Assembly (NCBI GenBank): GCA_009746045.1
Contig: RPFO01000711.1
Location: 1 to 28,323, forward strand
Origin: Mesostigma viride
Taxonomy: Eukaryota; Streptophyta; Mesostigmatophyceae; Mesostigmatales; Mesostigmataceae
Length of the DNA stretch: 28,323 nucleotides
Reading direction: 5' to 3'
The notes under the pieces are model-generated. The model saw nothing but the letters and a program-made list of their open reading frames with translations, did not search any database and was not told the DNA's origin. Below are positions 8,001 to 17,406 of the stretch, one piece after another. How positions within the stretch are numbered: the first letter of the stretch is position 1; every line of letters starts with the position of its first letter. Position numbers and translations under genes: made by a program.

Positions 8001-9902
8001 CGCGGTCGGGCACCCAGCAAGGGGACCCCCTGGGACCCCTGTACTTTGCCGCCCCCCTCCAGGGTTGCCTCCAAGCGGTCCATGCTGCCCACCCGGCGGT
8101 CGCTATTCAGGCCTACTTGGATGATATCTACCTTCTGGGCCCTGTGCCGGACACCACCGCGGCTCTGCTGGCACTGCAGACCGCGGTGGCCGACATCAAC
8201 CTCCAGTTGACCCTTGCCAAGTGCGCGGTGTACTCGCCCCAAGGTGATTGCTCCGGCTTTCCGCCCCAGCTCTTGGGCCGGGACGAGCGCCTCCATGGGT
8301 TGGATGTCCTCGGCGTTCCGGTTGGCGACCCCGCGTTTGTCATCGATGCTCTGCGGGCCGCCCTCGAGGCACGCACTGAGGTACTGCCCTTGATTGCGCG
8401 CCTTCATGATTCGCAGACCAAGGGTCTGCTTCTGTGGTTTTGCGCTCACCCTCGCGTCGTTCACTGGCTCCGGGGCGCTCTTCCGTCTCAGGTCCGGCTG
8501 GCCGCCGAGGGCCACGACGAACGCATCCAGTCGGCCTTGGCGCAGCTGGTCCCGGGCCCCGACCTCCCGCCACATGCTATTCGCATTGCCTCCCTGCCTG
8601 CACGGATGGGTGGCTGCGGTCTGACTCGTGCCGCCCGGCTGGCCCCAGCAGCCTTTTTGGGCTCCGTCGCTCAGTCGTGGGCGGAAAGCTGCCGGCTCCT
8701 GCCCCTTTTGGCAACGGCAGCGCCTGACCTCCTGGACCCCAGCAGCCCTTTGCCCTTCGTCACCGCCATCCAGGAGGCCTATGCTGAGATCCAGCAGGCC
8801 TGTTCTCCCGTCCGTGCCGCTCAGGCGGTACAGCGCCACCTCCCTCGCGGCACTCCCTCGGTCGCCTCCGTTCAATCTCCCACCGCATTCCCTGCTCGCG
8901 TCATCGATAAACACCAGAAAACCTACGCGGGTATTCTGCACACGGCTGATTGGATTGCTCTTTTCGCGGACCTCAACGCCCAGGGACGTGCGTGGCTGTT
9001 CTCGCTTTCCTTGCGGAGTGTGGGCTCGGCGTACCTTCGTGCTCTTCCCATGGCCCCCCCATTCGCCTTGGCTCCCAGCCACTACTCGGTGGCGCTCCGG
9101 CACCAGCTATTTGCCCCGCAGCCTCTTGTTCCGGCCGGGCGGCCTTGTGGTAGCTGTGGGCAGCCGCTGGATCCCACGGGGACTCACTACCTTGCCTGCA
9201 TGGGGGGCCAACAGAATCAGAATTGGTATTTGTATTTGCACACTGTCCTCCTGACGGTGGTGCTCGCCATGATTCGGTCGGTTTTCCCCCACGCGAACAT
9301 CCGGTCCGAGGATGCGGATGGCGCTGCCTTCTATTCCCCCACCACCGGCCTGACATCGTGGTGCTGGACTTTGAGGGGGGTGGCCGGCATCTGCTTATTG
9401 ACGTTTCGGTGGCGCAGCCCTTGGCTCTTAGCCACGTGGCTGGGGCCTCCCTCACGGCAGGTTACACGGCGGACCGGGCGGAGCGGGCCAAGCTCCTGGC
9501 CTACGGCGACGTCGGGCACCATCGTGTGGTGCCCTTTGTCCTGGAGGAGTTTGGGGCCATGGGGCCCCTGACCTCCGCCTTCTTCAAGGAGTGTTGCCGG
9601 CTCCGGGAGGACCGGCTGGACCTGGAGGGCCAGCGGGCCCCATGGTCGGCGCGGACCTGGACGTCATATTGGCGTCAGCGCTTGTCGGTGGCGCTGACTC
9701 GGGCCATGGCGGACATCATGCTCCGCCGTACGCGGGCTGATTTTGCGGTGCAGCAGGGCTATTAGGTTCCTCCCGTTAGGCGTTTCCATTGGTCTTATCG
9801 TAGTATAGAGCTTTGACATGGCTCTGTATATAGGTTTATAGCTGGGCGTTTGCTTTGGTTTGAGTGATTTCACTCTGCTGTAAGTAATTATATTTTTAAT
9901 TT
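8001..9902 (+). mobile_element. 5'-truncated LINE copy 2
   Basis: Starts inside the reverse transcriptase domain and ends with a 3' UTR that finishes TAATTATATTTTTAAT rather than a poly(A). TATATATTAAAA flanks it at 7989-8000 and 9903-9914. Its last 965 bp are almost identical to copy 3, which lies tail-to-tail with it. Confidence 0.85.
8003..9765 (+). pseudogene. LINE reverse transcriptase fragment with frameshift (copy 2)
   Basis: The frame opens in RT with TQQGDPLGPLYFA (motif B) and AYLDDIYLLG, the catalytic YxDD box, near 8120-8150. Thumb and linker follow, then a Cys/His cluster (CGSCGQPL...THYLACMGG) and, after a frameshift, HRPDIVV...LLIDVSVAQP. One base is missing near 9340 compared with the minus-strand copy (CCCCCAACC there, CCCCCACC here), which breaks the frame in the putative endonuclease. 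The second half stays open to the TAG at 9763. The RT fingers are missing through 5' truncation. Confidence 0.85.
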
Positions 9903-10873
9903 ATATATTAAAAATATAATTACTTACAGCAGAGTGAAATCACTCAAACCAAAGCAAACGCCCAGCTATAAACCTATATACAGAGCCATGTCAAAGCTCT
10001 ATACTACGATAAGACCAATGGAAACGCCTAACGGGAGGAACCTAATAGCCCTGCTGCACCGCAAAATCAGCCCGCGTACGGCGGAGCATGATGTCAGCCA
10101 TGGCCCGAGTCAGCGCCACCGACAAGCGCTGACGCCTTGAATATGACGTCCAGGTCCGCGCCGACCATGGGGCCCGCTGGCCCTCCAGGTCCAGCCGGTC
10201 CTCCCGGAGCCGGCAACACTCCTTGAAGAAGGCGGAGGTCAGGGGCCCCATGGCCCCAAACTCCTCCAGGACAAAGGGCACCACACGATGGTGCCCGACG
10301 TCGCCGTAGGCCAGGAGCTTGGCCCGCTCCGCCCGGTCCGCCGTGTAACCTGCCGTGAGGGAGGCCCCAGCCACGTGGCTAAGAGCCAAGGGCCGCGCCA
10401 CCGAAACGTCAATAAGCAGATGCCGGCCACCCCCCTCAAAGTCCAGCACCACGATGTCAGGCCGGTGGTTGGGGGAATAGAAGGCAGCGCCATCCGCATC
10501 CTCGGACCGGATGTTCGCGTGGGGGAAAACCGACCGAATCATGGCGAGCACCACCGTCAGGAGGACAGTGTGCAAATACAAATACCAATTCTGATTCTGT
10601 TGGCCCCCCATGCAGGCAAGGTAGTGAGTCCCCGTGGGATCCAGCGGCTGCCCACAGCTACCACAAGGCCGCCCGGCCGGAACAAGAGGCTGCGGGGCAA
10701 ATAGCTGGTGCCGGAGCGCCACCGAGTAGTGGCTGGGAGCCAAGGCGAATGGGGGGGCCATGGGAAGAGCACGAAGGTACGCCGAGCCCACACTCCGCAA
10801 GGAAAGCGAGAACAGCCACGCACGTCCCTGGGCGTTGAGGTCCGCGAAAAGAGCAATCCAATCAGCCGTGTGC
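9903..10873 (-). mobile_element. 5'-truncated LINE copy 3 (inverted)
   Basis: Minus-strand copy of the same subfamily as copy 2, sharing the same 3' UTR to the last bases. It is truncated just before the HTADW segment. The 14-bp TSD ATGTTAGTATATAT follows it at 10874-10887, and the partner copy is at 6884-6897. Confidence 0.85.
10042..10873 (-). pseudogene. LINE ORF2 C-terminal fragment (copy 3)
   Basis: Open frame from HTADWIALF to VQQGY-stop, with the Cys/His cluster and an unbroken NHRPDIVV...LLIDVSVARP. It differs from copy 2 by the base that copy 2 has lost and by one in-frame 3-bp difference (TSYSRRQRL here, TSYWRQRL in copy 2). The open frame extends to 10908 only because flanking DNA happens to be open. 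RT is absent. Confidence 0.8.
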
Positions 10874-10887
10874 ATGTTAGTATATAT

Positions 10888-11699
10888 GCCCATACATTTA
10901 CTATACACGATTTATTATTATATTTATTAGTATACCCCAAAAGTTCTGCATTCGAAATTTTTGCCATACCACGTGGCAGTAGGCACGTCGCTTTGCAGAG
11001 TGACGACTGGTGGTAATATGACAGATGATCTCTCAGACGACGTGCAAAAAAGCACCGGGCTCACGCTAGAATCGAACCGAGGACGTAGTTATACACAGCA
11101 GCATGGTGACGCCCGAATCCAAACATCCCGATTGCCGCGTCAAATTTTGTGCGTGTTGTTCCTTTTTATACCTGCGGGACCGTGAAGACCGACGCTTGGA
11201 TTACGTCACATTGTGAGTCGTCCAATCCGCATGCGCGGTTTGTCAATAAGAATAATCTAGACCCGCGTTTCGCCTCGTTGGCCGAATGGCGAGCATGCCA
11301 CGTTTTCCGTCCTGAACGCCGGTTACGCTGGGCCGTTGACAGGGGTCGCTCCACGGACGATCGGTCACAACAGCTGTTGGGTTTCGAAAACCGCACCACC
11401 ACTGCTGCCGCCATAGCTGTTTTCTGTAATAATCATCGCTGCCTGAAGATGGTGAGACAAATGACGCCTCAACTCGCCGCCCTGATAAAGAAGGTGCATC
11501 AACAGCGCAGTCTTTTTCTATGTCGAGCTTGATGTTTGTTGCTATGCCTTCAAATGGTCAGGTTAGTTTATAGCTAGCCCAATTCTAATCGTGGTCCTGT
11601 TCAATGCCGTTTTTCCCCCTTCCTGATTTATGCGTGCAGGTAAATGTGCAACGAACCCCTATTACTCGCGCGAGCAGGGTGGCGTCTATGATGCCCTTT
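10888..11699. other. No gene supported
   Basis: Contains one palindrome-family member at 10986-11005 (core CGTCGCTTTGCAGAGTGACG). A 127-residue frame at 11149-11532 has mixed composition but no motif I recognise. A GGTTCGATTCT B-box-like word with a downstream T run lies on the minus strand (11046-11078), but no tRNA fold could be built around it. Confidence 0.5.
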
Positions 11700-12240
11700 T
11701 GTAGTCCTCAGCCAGCGACATGACTTCTTTTTTCTGGTTGGTTCTCGGCCAGCGATATGCCTTCTTTTTAAGGGTTGGTCCTCAGCCAGCGACATGGCAT
11801 CTGTTTTCGTGTTGGTCCTCAGCCAGCGATATGACTTCTTTTTTAGGGTTGGTCCTCAGCCAGCAATATATTTTCTTTTTTCGCGTTGGTCCTCAGCCAG
11901 CGACACGGCTTCTTTTTTCTGGTTGGTTCTCGGCCAGCGCTATGCCTTCTTTTTAAGGGTTGGTCCTCAGCCAGCGACAAGGCTTCTGTTTTCGTGTTGG
12001 TCCTCAGCCAGCGATATGCCTTCTTTTTTAGGGTTGGTCCTCAGCCAGCAATATATTTTCTTTTTTCGTGTTGGTCCTCAGCCAGCGACACGGCTTCTTT
12101 TTTCTGGTTGGTTCTCGGCGAGCGACCAGAGTATTTTTTCGTATTGGTCCTCAGCCAGCTAAATGTTTTCTTTTTTCGTGTTGGTCCTCAGCCAGCCATA
12201 TGGCTTCTTTTTTCGTGTTGGTCCTCAGCCAGCGATATGT
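11700..12240. repeat. Tandem repeat: 37-bp units in a 185-bp higher-order repeat
   Basis: About 14 copies of a unit containing GGTCCTCAGCCAGCGA and CTTCTTTTTT. TTCTGGTTGGTTCTCGGC, a marker of one unit type, occurs at 11732, 11917 and 12102: exactly 185 bp apart, or five units of 37 bp. The third period is broken by a variant near 12120-12140. The array runs directly into the 30-bp satellite. Open frames across it are a by-product of the repeat. Confidence 0.9.
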
Positions 12241-15197
12241 CCACCATCCATGCATGCCAGCCACCCACCACCATCATGCATGCATGCCAGCCACCCACCA
12301 CCATCATCCATGCATGCCAGCACCCCACCACCACCATCCATGCATGCCAGCACCCCACCACCATCATCCATGCGTGCCAGCACCCCACCACCACCATCCA
12401 TGCATGCCAGCACCCCACCACCACCATCCATGCATGCCAGCACCCCACCACCATCATCCATGCATGCCAGCACCCCACCACCACCATCCATGCGTGCCAG
12501 CACCCCACCACCATCATCCATGCGTGCCAGCACCCCACCACCACCATCCATGCATGCCAGCACCCCACCACCACCATCCATGCATGCCAGCACCCCACCA
12601 CCATCATCCATGCGTGCCAGCACCCCACCACCACCATCCATGCGTGCCAGCACCCCACCACCACCATCCATGCATGCCAGCACCCCACCACCATCATCCA
12701 TGCATGCCAGCACCCCACCACCACCATCCATGCATGCCAGCACCCCACCACCACCATCCATGCATGCCAGCACCCCACCACCACCATCCATGCATGCCAG
12801 CACCCCACCACCACCATCCATGCGTGCCAGCACCCCACCACCACCATCCATGCATGCCAGCCACCCACCACCACCATCCATGCATGCCAGCACCCCACCA
12901 CCACCATCCATGCATGCCAGCACCCCACCACCACCATCCATGCGTGCCAGCACCCCACCACCACCATCCATGCATGCCAGCACCCCACCACCACCATCCA
13001 TGCATGCCAGCACCCCACCACCATCATCCATGCGTGCCAGCACCCCACCACCACCATCCATGCATGCCAGCACCCCACCACCACCATCCATGCGTGCCAG
13101 CACCCCACCACCACCATCCATGCATGCCAGCACCCCACCACCACCATCCATGCATGCCAGCACCCCACCACCATCATCCATGCGTGCCAGCCACCCACCA
13201 CCACCATCCATGCATGCCAGCACCCCACCACCACCATCCATGCATGCCAGCACCCCACCACCATCATCCATGCGTGCCAGCACCCCACCACCACCATCCA
13301 TGCATGCCAGCACCCCACCACCACCACTGATCCATGCGTGCCAGCACCCCACCACCACCATCCATGCGTGCCAGCACCCCACCACCACCATCCATGCATG
13401 CCAGCACCCCACCACCACCATCCATGCGTGCCAGCACCCCACCACCACCATCCATGCATGCCAGCACCCCACCACCATCATCCATGCGTGCCAGCACCCC
13501 ACCACCACCATCCATGCGTGCCAGCCACCCACCAGCACCATCCATGCATGCCAGCACCCCACCGCCACCATCCATGCGTGCCAGCACCCCACCACCACCA
13601 TCCATGCATGCCAGCACCCCACCACCATCATCCATGCGTGCCAGCACCCCACCACCACCATCCATGCATGCCAGCACCCCACCACCACCATCCATGCGTG
13701 CCAGCACCCCACCACCACCATCCATGCGTGCCAGCACCCCACCACCACCATCCATGCATGCCAGCCACCCACCACCACCATCCGTGCATGCCAGCACCCC
13801 ACCACCACCATCCATGCATGCCAGCACCCCACCACCATCATCCATGCGTGCCAGCACCCCACCACCACCATCCATGCGTGCCAGCCACCCACCAGCACCA
13901 TCCATGCATGCCAGCACCCCACCGCCACCATCCATGCATGCCAGCCACCCACCACCACCATCCGTGCATGCCAGCACCCCACCACCACCATCCATGCATG
14001 CCAGCACCCCACCACCACCATCCATGCGTGCCAGCACCCCACCACCACCATCCATGCGTGCCAGCACCCCACCACCACCATCCATGCATGCCAGCCACCC
14101 ACCACCACCATCCGTGCATGCCAGCACCCCACCACCACCATCCATGCATGCCAGCACCCCACCACCATCATCCATGCGTGCCAGCACCCCACCACCACCA
14201 TCCATGCGTGCCAGCCACCCACCAGCACCATCCATGCATGCCAGCACCCCACCGCCACCATCCATGCATGCCAGCCACCCACCACCACCATCCGTGCATG
14301 CCAGCACCCCACCACCACCATCCATGCATGCCAGCACCCCACCACCACCATCCATGCGTGCCAGCCACCCACCAGCACCATCCATGCATGCCAGCACCCC
14401 ACCGCACCATCCATGCATGCCAGCCACCCACCACCACCATCCGTGCATGCCAGCACCCCACCACCACCATCCATGCATGCCAGCACCCCACCACCACCAT
14501 CCATGCGTGCCAGCACCCCACCACCACCATCCATGCATGCCAGCACCCCACCACCACCATCCATGCGTGCCAGCACCCCACCACCACCATCCATGCATGC
14601 CAGCACCCCACCACCACCATCCATGCATGCCAGCACCCCACCACCATCATCCATGCGTGCCAGCCACCCACCACCACCATCCATGCATGCCAGCACCCCA
14701 CCGCCACCATCCATGCATGCCAGCCACCCACCACCACCATCCGTGCATGCCAGCACCCCAACACCACCATCCATGCATGCCAGCACCCCACCACCATCAT
14801 CCATGCGTGCCAGCACCCCACCACCACCATCCATGCATGCCAGCACCCCACCACCACCATCCATGCATGCCAGCACCCCACCACCATCATCCATGCGTGC
14901 CAGCACCCCACCACCACCATCCATGCATGCCAGCACCCCACCACCACCATCCATGCGTGCCAGCACCCCACCACCACCATCCATGCGTGCCAGCACCCCA
15001 CCACCATCATCCATGCGTGCCAGCCACCCACCAGCACCATCCATGCATGCCAGCACCCCACCACCACCATCCATGCATGCCAGCACCCCACCACCATCAT
15101 CCATGCGTGCCAGCCACCCACCACCACCATCCATGCATGCCAGCACCCCACCGCCACCATCCATGCATGCCAGCACCCCACCACCACCATCCATGCG
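12241..15197. repeat. 30-bp satellite, about 98 copies
   Basis: The unit is a CCACCACCATCC segment, then ATGCATGCCAGCACCCCA. Variants occur at a few positions only: ATGCATGC or ATGCGTGC, CACCAC or CATCAT, CAGCACCCC or CAGCCACCC, and rarer CAGCACCA and CCGCCACC. Because 30 is a multiple of three and the unit lacks stops, long open frames appear on both strands (up to about 1100 codons). A CTGA insertion near 13328 and a one-base deletion near 14404 change the frame without restoring it, which argues against coding. Variant units recur in blocks: the CCAGCACCA variant lies at 13531, 13891, 14221 and 14371. Confidence 0.95.
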
Positions 15198-15235
15198 TGA
15201 TTTTTTTGGGGAGTGGTCAGTATTGTTTTTGGGTA

Positions 15236-15870
15236 GGGTCGCTCTGCAGAGTGACCCCTACCCTTGCGCAATGTCGCAGTCTTTGTTTGTAGGGCCGCGC
15301 TGCAGAGTGACCCCCTCACAATGCAAATTTCCATTCATTGTTTGTAGGGTCGCGCTGCAGAGTCACCTTTCCAAGATACGTTATTCAATCACAATTTGTT
15401 TGTACGGTCGCGCTGCAGAGTCATCGTTCCATGAAATATTTTTATATCATATTTCGTTGGTAGGGTCGCGCTGCAGAGTCACCTTTCCAAGATATGTTAT
15501 TCAATAACATTTTGTTTGTAGGGTCGCGCTGCAGAGTCACCTTTCCAAGATACGTTATTCCATAACATTTTGGTTGTACGGTCGCGCTGCCGAGTCACCA
15601 TTTCAAGATACGTTATTCAATCACATTTTGTTTGTAGGGTCGCGCTTCCGAGTCACCCTTTCATGAATTATATACTATATTTTTTTGGTAGGGTCGCGCT
15701 GCAGAGTCACCCTTCCCCTAACATGGTTCTTATGTCTTATGTTACGGAAGGGTCTCGCTACAGAATAACCCCTTCCCTGACATATGTTACATCTTCGATT
15801 TTTTTTTTTCCCCAAACCTGAAACGGATTTCATCCTATTTTCTTCTTAGGGTAGCGCTGCAGAGCCACCC
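15236..15870. repeat. Array of 11 palindromic elements
   Basis: Members start near 15236, 15292, 15347, 15405, 15463, 15521, 15579, 15637, 15691, 15750 and 15849. Most share the core GGTCGCGCTGCAGAGTCACC. Starts are 54-60 bp apart, except the last (99 bp). Spacers are AT-rich and related (TTTCCAAGATACGTTATTC recurs), so this is a tandem repeat whose most constant part is the palindrome. It lies just upstream of the first supported exon of the plus-strand gene and may be intron, leader or promoter. Confidence 0.9.
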
Positions 15871-15940
15871 CTCACGCTAATGCGAATTTACACTTTCTTC
15901 ATCCGACATTGGTCTATTTGTTTTTCCTTATTTTCCGTAG

Positions 15941-17406
15941 AGGGAAGAACAACAGAAGGAGAGGGAAGTTCAGCTTCAGAAGGAAAAGGAGGAGCTGGAG
16001 AAGGCCTCCTTGCTTCAGAAGGAAAAAGAGGAGCAGGAGAGGGCCTCTTTGCTGCAGAAGGGTAAAGAGGTGGAGAGGGCCACCTATGTCGACAAGCTCA
16101 AGTCGACGAGCGAGTCTCCTAAGTATAGTACGCCTCCCGCCTCTCCGCCCAAGGGCGTAGAGGAGTTTCCTCCTCTGTGCGCTGGGGCTGCGCCAAGCTC
16201 CGTGGAGGCGTCGGCCTCCAAATCTCCCCAGCGGCCCGCACCTGAGGCACAGGCTGCCGGCGCTGGGTCCAGCTCCGTTGAGCGTTCTCCACAGTCTCCC
16301 CAGCGGCCCGCCATCCACAAGGAGTCCGCCGTCCACGGGGCGTCGACCTCAAACTCGCCAAGGTCCGCCCCCGCCGAGGTGGTTACCTCGAAGCCCAGCT
16401 CGCCGCCCAAGTCTCCTCCAAGGGCCCACCACGAGGCGTCGACCTCGAAGCCAAGCTCAGTCGCCGCCCAAGTCTCCTCCAAGGGCCCACCACGAGGCGT
16501 CGACCTCGAAGGTCAGCACGTCGCCCAGGTCTCCTCCAAGGGCCCACCACGAGGCGTCGACCTCGAAGGTCAGCACGTCGCCCAGGTCTCCTCCAAGGTC
16601 CCACCCGAGGCGTCGACCTCACAGCCCAGCTCGCAGCCCGCGTCTCCCCAAAGCTCCCCTCCAAAGAAGGGGCGACCTCCAAGTCCCGATCACCGCCCAA
16701 GTCGCCTGCAAATCTCCAGGTCGGAAGTCTCCCCCAAGCGCCGTCGCCACCAAGTCAACAAACTCACCTGCGAGGAGCCGCTCCCCACAGGCAAGAAAGA
16801 AAGCAAGAGCGGAATGGGAGGAGAAGGAGGATGACCATGAGCGGTTCCTGCGTGATCTGCAGAAGAACATTGACCTCCTGATCAGCATGGAGGACAGGGA
16901 CAAGGCAGACCCAAGGCCACTGGAGGATCTTCCGGAGGAGGAAAGAAAGAGAAGGAATGACCGCATGGCACTTCTGACTTCTTATCTGGATCAGGCAACG
17001 CAGCACGCCGAAGATCTGGTGAATCTGGAGAAAAAGGACAAGGAACGGAAGGCCGCCCAGGAGCTCCTGGAAAGGGAGCAGAGGGAATGGGTGAAGAAGG
17101 AAAGGGCAGAGCGAGAGGCGAAGCAGGCAGAAATGGAAGCTGCGGAGATGGAGGAGGCGGAGCGCAGGAGAGAGGGCGTCGTGGGAGCGGGACGAAAAGG
17201 AGAGAAAGGCGAATGAGGAAAGGAAAAAGAAGGACGAGGAGGCAAAGGCGAAGAGGAAGGTGCAGGAGGAGGGGAAGAGGATGATGGAGGCGGGTGTGGC
17301 GGCACGCCTGAAATACCAAGCCAAACTTGAGGAGGAGCGCAGGAAGGCGCAGGCTGCAGAAAAGTGGGCGGGGGACTCGGAGAAGGAGGGTACGGAGCCG
17401 TCTCAG
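15941..17406 (+). CDS. Exon 1 (partial gene): coiled coil and Ser/Pro repeats
   Basis: Acceptor TTTTCCGTAG|AGG. The exon starts REEQQKEREVQLQKEKEELE with KASLLQKEKEEQER repeats, a clear coiled coil. A Ser/Pro-rich part follows with repeats of SPPRAHHEASTSK (about 16410-16610), then a second charged helix region (RFLRDLQKNIDLLISMEDRD to EREAKQAEMEAAEMEEAERR) and WERDEKERKANEERKKKDEE, ending TEPSQ|GTGAGA. Frame changes are needed near 16460 (four extra bases between repeat copies), between 16610 and 16780, and near 17178 (one base). Confidence 0.6.

Larger units (their letters stand above)
8937..10874. repeat. Large inverted repeat, arms of about 965 bp, 6-bp centre
   Basis: Arms 8937-9900 and 9907-10874 are near-identical reverse complements formed by tail-to-tail LINE copies 2 and 3, with a centre of TTATAT. 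I counted a one-base and a three-base indel while comparing the translations. A transcript through it would fold into a long hairpin. Confidence 0.9.

Noticed and set aside
7844-9103. A 419-codon minus-strand ORF over LINE copy 2
   Set aside because: It is antisense to a clear reverse transcriptase frame with a YLDD box.
8937-10874. Inverted repeat as the TIRs of a separate DNA transposon
   Set aside because: The arms are LINE coding sequence and 3' UTR joined tail-to-tail with LINE-type target duplications, so two retrotransposition events explain it.
11046-11110. tRNA gene on the minus strand
   Set aside because: A B-box-like GGTTCGATTCT and a T run are present, but I could not form acceptor or T stems and saw no A box at a proper distance.
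11886-15507. Giant ORFs of about 1100 codons (plus strand) and 990 codons (minus strand)
   Set aside because: They run through a 30-bp satellite without stops, in several frames on both strands. Indels within the block change frame freely, so no frame is favoured.
15236-15870. CRISPR array
   Set aside because: Repeat and spacer spacing looks similar, but the spacers are related to one another, the context is eukaryotic and no cas gene is present.
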